Shown here: in pieces, positions 30,445-34,670 of the stretch | Layout: the number at the start of each line of letters is the position of its first letter | Position numbering within the stretch: the stretch's first letter is position 1 | Assembly (NCBI RefSeq): GCF_016786325.1 | Contig: NZ_JADWYU010000095.1 | Location: forward strand, 10,581 to 45,250 | Source of the DNA: Frankia nepalensis | GTDB lineage: Bacteria > Actinomycetota > Actinomycetes > Frankiales > Frankiaceae | DNA: 34,670 nt | Direction of reading: 5' to 3' | Position numbers and translations under genes: made by a program | The notes under the pieces: model-generated | Seen by the model: the letters and a program-made list of their open reading frames with translations, nothing else | What the model was told of the DNA's origin: nothing | Databases searched by the model: none

Positions 30445-32066
30445 TGACGACGACCGTGGACCGCGCCGCAGTGAGTTCCGGCCGGCTCGTGGCCCGCTGG
30501 GCCGGCGGCGCGCGCCGCGCGGCGCGCGCCGGCCGGGCTCCGGTGGAGGCGCCGGACGTTCCCGGCGTCATCTTCGGCCGGATGCGGCACGGAGCCATCG
30601 GTCGGATGCTGCGGGCCCGGCCGGTGCTCGTCGACTCCGCCCTCACGGGCGCGCTGGCCATGGTCGTGCTGCCGCCGAGCCTCACGGTTCCACGGCCGCT
30701 GGTCGTCGTCGTGCCGTTCACGCTCGCCGCGCTGGCCCCGCTGTGCCTGCGCCGCAGGTTCCCGGTCACGGCGTTCGTCGCGGTCACGGCCATCGGTTTC
30801 ACGCAGCTCGCGCTGCGCGTGCCGACCTTCGGGATGACCGGCGCGCTGGTGGCCTTCTACACGGTCGCGGTGTGGCGGCCCCGCCCGGTCACCGCGGTCG
30901 CGGCCAGCGCCCTGATCGCCTGGATCTGCTGGCTGTGCGCCATCGTCCCCAGCGCCCGGCTGTACGACCGGGTGGCGGTCGCGATCTTTCTGGGGGCGTT
31001 CGTCGTCACCGCCGGCGTGCTCGGGGTCAACGTCAACACCAGGCGGGCCTACCTCGCCTCGGTCGCCGACCGGGCGGCCCGGCTGGAACGGGAGCGCGAC
31101 CAGCAGGCCAGGCTCGCGGCGGCGGGCGAGCGCGCCCGGATCGCCCGCGAGATGCACGACATCGTCGCCCACAACCTCTCGGTGATGATCGCCCTCGCGG
31201 ACGGGGCGACCTTCGCCCTTCGGGACCCGGCGCCGGGAGAGCCACCGCCGGCCGGGTCCCCGCCGACGGGGTCCCCGCCGACCGGCTCGGCGGGGCCGGC
31301 CGCCCAGGCCGAACGGGTGGCGCTGGCGGCCCGCGCCGTCGAGTCCATCTCGGCGACGGGCCGCGAGGCGCTCACCCAGATGCGCGGCCTGCTCGGCGTG
31401 CTGCGCGACGACCGCCCCGACGCCGCGTCCCCCGCGACCGCGGCGGGGACCCCCGGGGCCGTTCCGGCGCCCGCCGCGGCGCGGGGCGGGGCCATGGCCC
31501 CGCAGCCGCGGCTCGACGAGCTGGCCCAGCTCGTCGAGCAGGTGCGTCGCGCCGGGCTTCCGGTCACCCTCGTGGTCGAGGGCGAGCGCCGGGAGCTGAC
31601 GGCGGACGTCGAGCTGACGGTCTTCCGGATCGTCCAGGAGTCGCTGACGAACGTGCTCAAGCACGCCGGCTCCGGGGCCCGCGCCGCCGTGGCCCTGCGG
31701 TACGCGCCCGGGAGGATCGACGTCCGGATCACCGACTCCGGCGGCGCCGGCCGGCCCGCGGTCACCGCGTCGCGAGACGGCCGGGGGATCAACGGGATGC
31801 GGGAGCGGGCCGCGCTCCACGGCGGCACGTTGACGGCCGGGCCCGACCCCGGCCTCGGCGGGTGGCGGGTGAACGCCTCGATCGGCGCCGCCTCGGCGGC
31901 CGCGCCGCGGCCACGCGCGGACGCCGCGTCGTCGCCGCCGGCGGCGACGGCCAGGCCGGTCGGGGAGGGGTCGGCGGACTGGGTGCCGGCGAACGGGACG
32001 CCAGCCGAAGGGTCGCCGGCGAACGGCGCGCCGGCCAAGGTGCCAGCGCCGGAGGAGGGGGCATGA
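30414..32066 (+). CDS. Sensor histidine kinase of the NarL-partner (HisKA_3) class
   Basis: A membrane-bound sensor of 550 aa from ATG 30414 (in-frame ATGs at 30435 and 30444 are alternatives). Four to five hydrophobic helices lie at about residues 65-215. A short coiled coil leads to the phospho-acceptor motif ERARIAREMHDIVAHNLS with His248. The ATPase part has the N box ESLTNVLKHAG and the G box GRGINGMRERAALHGG. Pro/Gly-rich inserts lie near 280-300, and the C-terminus is a Pro/Ala/Gly-rich tail. No extracellular sensor domain is evident, so it may sense the membrane or the nearby exporter. It overlaps the regulator gene by 4 bp. Confidence 0.92.
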   Translation: MRGTRVTMRGMTTTVDRAAVSSGRLVARWAGGARRAARAGRAPVEAPDVPGVIFGRMRHGAIGRMLRARPVLVDSALTGALAMVVLPPSLTVPRPLVVVVPFTLAALAPLCLRRRFPVTAFVAVTAIGFTQLALRVPTFGMTGALVAFYTVAVWRPRPVTAVAASALIAWICWLCAIVPSARLYDRVAVAIFLGAFVVTAGVLGVNVNTRRAYLASVADRAARLERERDQQARLAAAGERARIAREMHDIVAHNLSVMIALADGATFALRDPAPGEPPPAGSPPTGSPPTGSAGPAAQAERVALAARAVESISATGREALTQMRGLLGVLRDDRPDAASPATAAGTPGAVPAPAAARGGAMAPQPRLDELAQLVEQVRRAGLPVTLVVEGERRELTADVELTVFRIVQESLTNVLKHAGSGARAAVALRYAPGRIDVRITDSGGAGRPAVTASRDGRGINGMRERAALHGGTLTAGPDPGLGGWRVNASIGAASAAAPRPRADAASSPPAATARPVGEGSADWVPANGTPAEGSPANGAPAKVPAPEEGA

Positions 32067-32806
32067 GCCCGTCGACGTCCGTGCTGCTGGTCGATGACCA
32101 GCCGCTGCTGCGGATGGGTTTTCGGATGGTGCTCGAGTCGCAGCCGGACCTCACGGTGATCGGCGAGGCGGGCGACGGAGCGGACGCCGTCCGGCTCACC
32201 GCGGAACTCGCGCCCGATGTCGTGCTGATGGACGTACGGATGCCCGGGATCGACGGCATCGAGGCGACCAGGCGGATCGCCGCCGCCGGCGGCGCGTCGC
32301 GCGTGCTGATCCTGACGACGTTCGACCTGGACCGGTATGTGCTCGCCGGACTGCGCGCGGGGGCGAGCGGCTTCCTCCTCAAGGACGTGCCACCAGCCGA
32401 CCTGCTCGCCGCGATCCGCACCGTAGCCGCCGGCGACGCGGTCGTCGCCCCGAACGTCACCCGGCGGCTCCTCGACGCGTTCGCGCACCGCCTGCCCGAC
32501 CCCGACGCCTCGGAAGGCGACGCGGCGGGCAGGGGCACCGACGGCCACGGGACCGCCCAGGCCGCGGGCGCCGACCGGCTCGCGCGGCTCACCGACCGGG
32601 AGCGCGACGTCCTCGGCGAGGTCGCGGCCGGGCTGTCCAACGCGGAGATCGCGGCTCGCCTGGTCCTTTCCGAGGCGACCGTGAAGACCCACGTGGGCCG
32701 CATCCTCGCCAAGCTGGAACTCCGCGACCGCGTCCAAGCCGTCGTCTTCGCCTACGAAACCGGGATCGTCCGCCCCTCCGCGAACCCGCCCCGTCACCCG
32801 GACTGA
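32063..32806 (+). CDS. NarL/FixJ-family response regulator
   Basis: A 247-aa partner of the upstream kinase. The receiver has D11-D12, phospho-acceptor D57 in VLMDVRMPG, Thr in ILTTFD and Lys in FLLKDVPP, all intact. A Gly/Asp-rich linker precedes the LuxR-type helix-turn-helix LTDRERDVLGEVAAGLSN ... SEATVKTHVGRILAKL. The ATG at 32063 overlaps the kinase stop as ATGA behind GGAGGAGGGGG. It probably controls the adjacent ABC exporter in response to membrane or antibiotic stress, by analogy with similar clusters; that is inference. Confidence 0.95.
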   Translation: MSPSTSVLLVDDQPLLRMGFRMVLESQPDLTVIGEAGDGADAVRLTAELAPDVVLMDVRMPGIDGIEATRRIAAAGGASRVLILTTFDLDRYVLAGLRAGASGFLLKDVPPADLLAAIRTVAAGDAVVAPNVTRRLLDAFAHRLPDPDASEGDAAGRGTDGHGTAQAAGADRLARLTDRERDVLGEVAAGLSNAEIAARLVLSEATVKTHVGRILAKLELRDRVQAVVFAYETGIVRPSANPPRHPD

Positions 32807-32885
32807 CCGACGGTTCCGGGAGACGGGGCGCCCACGGTTGTGGAAGGCCGCGATACCTGGCCGTCCCTGGCGACGGGAACGGCAA

Positions 32886-32910
32886 GGACCCGGCGGCGCG
32901 CGCCGGGTCC
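32886..32910 (+). terminator. Terminator hairpin after the response regulator
   Basis: GGACCCGGCG (32886-32895) and CGCCGGGTCC (32901-32910) form a perfect 10-bp stem around a GCGCG loop, about 80 bp after the stop. No U run follows. The rest of the gap to 33069 shows nothing else. Confidence 0.65.
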
Positions 32911-33069
32911 CTGCTATGCGCGGCAGGTGCGGCGCGCCGCGCGGCGCCATCCGATGCTTCTGGAACATGGCTGTTCTGTTTGTCGCTGGGTACGGGTTAG
33001 GCCCGCGAGTCAGCTGCGTGAGTCAGGTGCGGAGGTGCCGGCCAAGGACCAACACTCGGGCACAGGCTG

Positions 33070-33231
33070 TCAGAAGCCCCAGCCCCAGCCACCGCCCCAG
33101 CCCCAGCCGCCACCCCAGCCCCAGCCCCAGCCGCCGCCCCAGCCGCCGAACCCAATGCCAAAGAAGTAGCCGGTGCGCTCACGGAAGGACCCTGAGTCCT
33201 GAAGCGTAGGCGTGTGGTACGTGGCCTTCAT
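33070..33231 (-). CDS. Putative RiPP precursor: lasso-type leader with a Gly/Trp-rich core
   Basis: A 53-aa peptide. The ATG at 33231 has GGAGGA 6 nt upstream, the best ribosome site nearby; in-frame ATGs at 33249 and 33258 lie upstream. Residues 1-21 carry Y5-x2-P8-x-L10-x3-G14-x-F16-x3-T20-G21, the pattern of actinobacterial lasso-peptide leaders recognised by the RRE/PqqD-like protein, with Thr at -2. The predicted core (22-53) is YFFGIGF followed by Gly/Trp repeats with eight Trp and a final Phe. It has no Asp or Glu, so a lasso isopeptide ring cannot form. No cyclase, protease or transporter gene is adjacent. The opposite strand would read as Pro/Gln repeats without such a start. The product and its maturation are unknown. 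Confidence 0.68.
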   Translation of the reverse strand: MKATYHTPTLQDSGSFRERTGYFFGIGFGGWGGGWGWGWGGGWGWGGGWGWGF

Positions 33232-33450
33232 GCCGGTTCCTCCGTCCATTGGTGACATTCACCTGGCCGGTCGGGTTTCTCGGCGGTGAGCGGCTGCTCC
33301 GGTCGAACACCGGTACTGGGCACCAGCCGTTGTCGACACCTGGTCGCCGTCCGAAGCCGACCAATCTCAGCGTGCCACCGGCCGGTTCGCTCAAGGTTCA
33401 GCGCGTTGCGCGACGACAGCAGGGGGAACGACAACCAGGAGAAACGAAAA

Positions 33451-33479
33451 CAGGGGCGTGATCATCGATCACGCCCCTG
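33451..33479 (-). terminator. Intrinsic terminator of tRNA-Pro
   Basis: A perfect 13-bp stem, CAGGGGCGTGATC (33451-33463) with its inverse (33467-33479), closes a 3-nt loop. On the minus strand it is followed by TTTTCGTTTC. It lies 3 bp beyond the CCA end of the tRNA. Confidence 0.92.
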
Positions 33480-33482
33480 CGC

Positions 33483-33559
33483 TGGTCGGGGTGGCGGGAT
33501 TTGAACCCACGGCCTCTTCGTCCCGAACGAAGCGCGCTGCCAAGCTGCGCCACACCCCG
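33483..33559 (-). tRNA. tRNA-Pro, anticodon CGG
   Basis: The minus-strand sequence folds as a full cloverleaf: acceptor CGGGGTG with CACCCCG, anticodon arm CTTCG-TTCGGGA-CGAAG giving anticodon CGG, and T arm GTGGG-TTCAAAT-CCCGC. The discriminator is A, and the 3' CCA is encoded (33485-33483). It reads the CCG proline codon, which is common in such GC-rich genes. Confidence 0.97.
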
Positions 33560-33658
33560 TCGACCAACGGTGGTCAGCATACCTGATGCCATGAGGGTCG
33601 CGGCGATCCGGTCACCCCGAACGTGGCCGCCCGGGGTGAGCCCGCCGGCCGGTGGACG

Positions 33659-34597
33659 TCACCGGGCGGGGACGAGGGTCAACAGGGTGGCCTCGGGGCG
33701 GCAGAGGAGCCGGACAGGCGCGAACGGGGACGTGCCGAGGCCGGCGGAGACGTGCAGCCAGGATGAGCGGAGAGTGCCGGTCCTGGGGGCGAAGTGCCAG
33801 CGGGACAGGCCGCGGGCGCGCCCCGTGTCCAGGCCGCAGTTGGTGACCAGGGCACCGACGAACGGCAGCCGGAGCTGCCCGCCGTGGGTGTGGCCGGACA
33901 GGGTGAGCTGGACGCCGTCGGCGGTGAAGGCGTCCAGCACTCGCGGTTCCGGGGTGTGCGAGAGGCCGAGGACCAGGTCGACGCCGGGCTCCGGCGGCCC
34001 GGCGACGAGCGAGACCTGGTCCCGGCGCAGCCGGGCGTCGTCGACGCCGCGGACGTCGAGGCGCCGCCCGCCGATCATGAGCACCTCGTGGATGTGCGTC
34101 ATCTCGTGCCAGCCCGAGTCGGCCGCCAGGTCCCGCGCGAACACCGCCCAGTCCATCGCGGGGCCCTTGGGGGGTGCCTCGGCGCCGCGCCGCAGGTAGC
34201 GGTGCGGGCTGTGGAAGGTCGGCACGTAGTAGTCGTTGTTCCCGGGAATGAAGACCCCGGGAAAGCCGAACAGCGGGGCCAGCGCCCGCCGCAGCGGCTC
34301 CGACGCGTCCGGATGCGAGAGCACGTCGCCGGTCAGAGCGACGAGATCGGGAACGACCCGGGCGAGCTCACCGAGGAAGCGCAGCTTGCCGGCCTCGCGC
34401 GGCAGCACGTGCAGATCGGACAGGTGCAGGATCCGCAGTGGGGGCTCCCCGGCCGCGAGCACCGGAACCTCCCGCTTGGTCAACGTGTACGAGCTTCCCT
34501 CGTACAACCCGTATCCCAGGGCGGCGGCGCCGGCGATCCCGATCCCGGCCGCCGCCCGGCGAACCCCCGGCCGTCCCTTCCGCGTCTCTCCTCGCAT
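33659..34597 (-). CDS. Membrane-anchored metallophosphoesterase, YkuE-like
   Basis: A 312-aa calcineurin-like phosphoesterase. A basic N-terminus and one hydrophobic helix (about 15-34) anchor it to the membrane. The two-metal site is complete: DLH (D61, H63), LTGDVL, PGNNDYY, the histidine of GLSHTP and SGHTHGGQ near the C-terminus. YkuE-type relatives hydrolyse phosphate esters or lipid-linked pyrophosphates at the cell envelope; the actual substrate is unknown. The ATG at 34597 is the first good start, though its ribosome site (GAGACTGG) is modest. It lies upstream of tRNA-Pro on the same strand, with a 99-bp gap in which I see nothing. Confidence 0.93.
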   Translation of the reverse strand: MRGETRKGRPGVRRAAAGIGIAGAAALGYGLYEGSSYTLTKREVPVLAAGEPPLRILHLSDLHVLPREAGKLRFLGELARVVPDLVALTGDVLSHPDASEPLRRALAPLFGFPGVFIPGNNDYYVPTFHSPHRYLRRGAEAPPKGPAMDWAVFARDLAADSGWHEMTHIHEVLMIGGRRLDVRGVDDARLRRDQVSLVAGPPEPGVDLVLGLSHTPEPRVLDAFTADGVQLTLSGHTHGGQLRLPFVGALVTNCGLDTGRARGLSRWHFAPRTGTLRSSWLHVSAGLGTSPFAPVRLLCRPEATLLTLVPAR

Positions 34598-34641
34598 ACG
34601 TCCAGTCTCACCCCGCCGTCGCCGAACCCGAGCGACCGGCG

Positions 34642-34670
34642 TCTTTCGGCGCCGAAAAGACGCCGAAAGA
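34642..34670. repeat. Inverted repeat at the window edge
   Basis: TCTTTCGGCG (34642-34651) is the exact inverse of CGCCGAAAGA (34661-34670), and an overlapping stem pairs CGTCTT with AAGACG. It may be a terminator of the next gene or an operator, but it is cut by the window end. Confidence 0.5.

Noticed and set aside
32840-33169. Plus-strand Pro/Gln-rich protein opposite the RiPP-like gene
   Set aside because: It has no ribosome site, an Arg-rich irregular N-terminal half and a start inside terminator-like DNA; the minus strand has a perfect site and a recognisable leader.
33398-33592. Short coding frame across the tRNA locus
   Set aside because: It is the translation of tRNA-Pro and its terminator.
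32807-34670. Complete lasso-peptide gene cluster
   Set aside because: Only the precursor-like gene is present; no asparagine-synthetase-like cyclase, PqqD-like RRE or transglutaminase-type protease gene lies nearby.

Overview
The window is a 34.7 kb piece of a very GC-rich actinomycete chromosome. GTG starts, ATGA/GTGA gene overlaps, an archaeal/eukaryal-type ProRS, a FadE34/KstR-like pair, a pstSCAB operon with Streptomyces-like PHO-box repeats and many simple-sequence tracts fit Frankia or a close relative. The genus is inferred, not shown. There is no integrase, transposase or prophage gene, so this looks like ordinary chromosome with some accessory modules.

Layout. 1-2653: a tandem operator-like repeat, a TetR regulator with a long low-complexity tail, and a cytochrome P450 behind a recognisable promoter. 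2670-10389 (minus strand): a five-gene coupled operon, read in the order SWIM zinc-finger protein, 480-aa protein, VWA protein, MoxR-type AAA+ ATPase, DUF5682-type protein. It resembles the poorly understood E. coli yehL-yehM-yehP-yehQ set. 10535-15604 (minus): pstS-pstC-pstA-pstB plus a winged-helix response regulator, with a candidate PHO box upstream and a hairpin between pstS and pstC. 16217-18212 (plus): a small unknown protein and proS. 18769-22903 (plus): an amidohydrolase-fold protein with altered metal motifs, a fused two-domain acyl-CoA dehydrogenase (FadE34-like) and a KstR-like TetR regulator; a near-identical 15-bp motif lies upstream of the first and the last of these. 23207-23494: a small lipoprotein. 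23715-26602 (minus): an NMT1/ThiY-type ABC importer. 26876-27970 (minus): a PrmC-related methyltransferase. 28517-32806 (plus): an ABC exporter pair overlapping a NarL-type two-component system. 33070-33231 (minus): a tiny gene with a lasso-type RiPP leader and a Gly/Trp-only core. 33483-33559 (minus): tRNA-Pro(CGG). 33659-34597 (minus): a membrane-anchored metallophosphoesterase.

The most unusual items are the orphan RiPP-like precursor at 33070-33231, whose core has no Asp/Glu to close a lasso ring, and the MoxR/VWA/SWIM/DUF5682 operon, in which the SWIM gene and the next gene share a reading frame and are separated only by one TAG. Others are a two-copy palindromic intergenic repeat family (1171-1245 and 18424-18502), a duplicated palindromic coding insert in the acyl-CoA dehydrogenase, and several short tandem repeats in regulatory regions and protein tails.

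Functions were assigned by reading motifs in translated sequence and from family knowledge; no database search was run.
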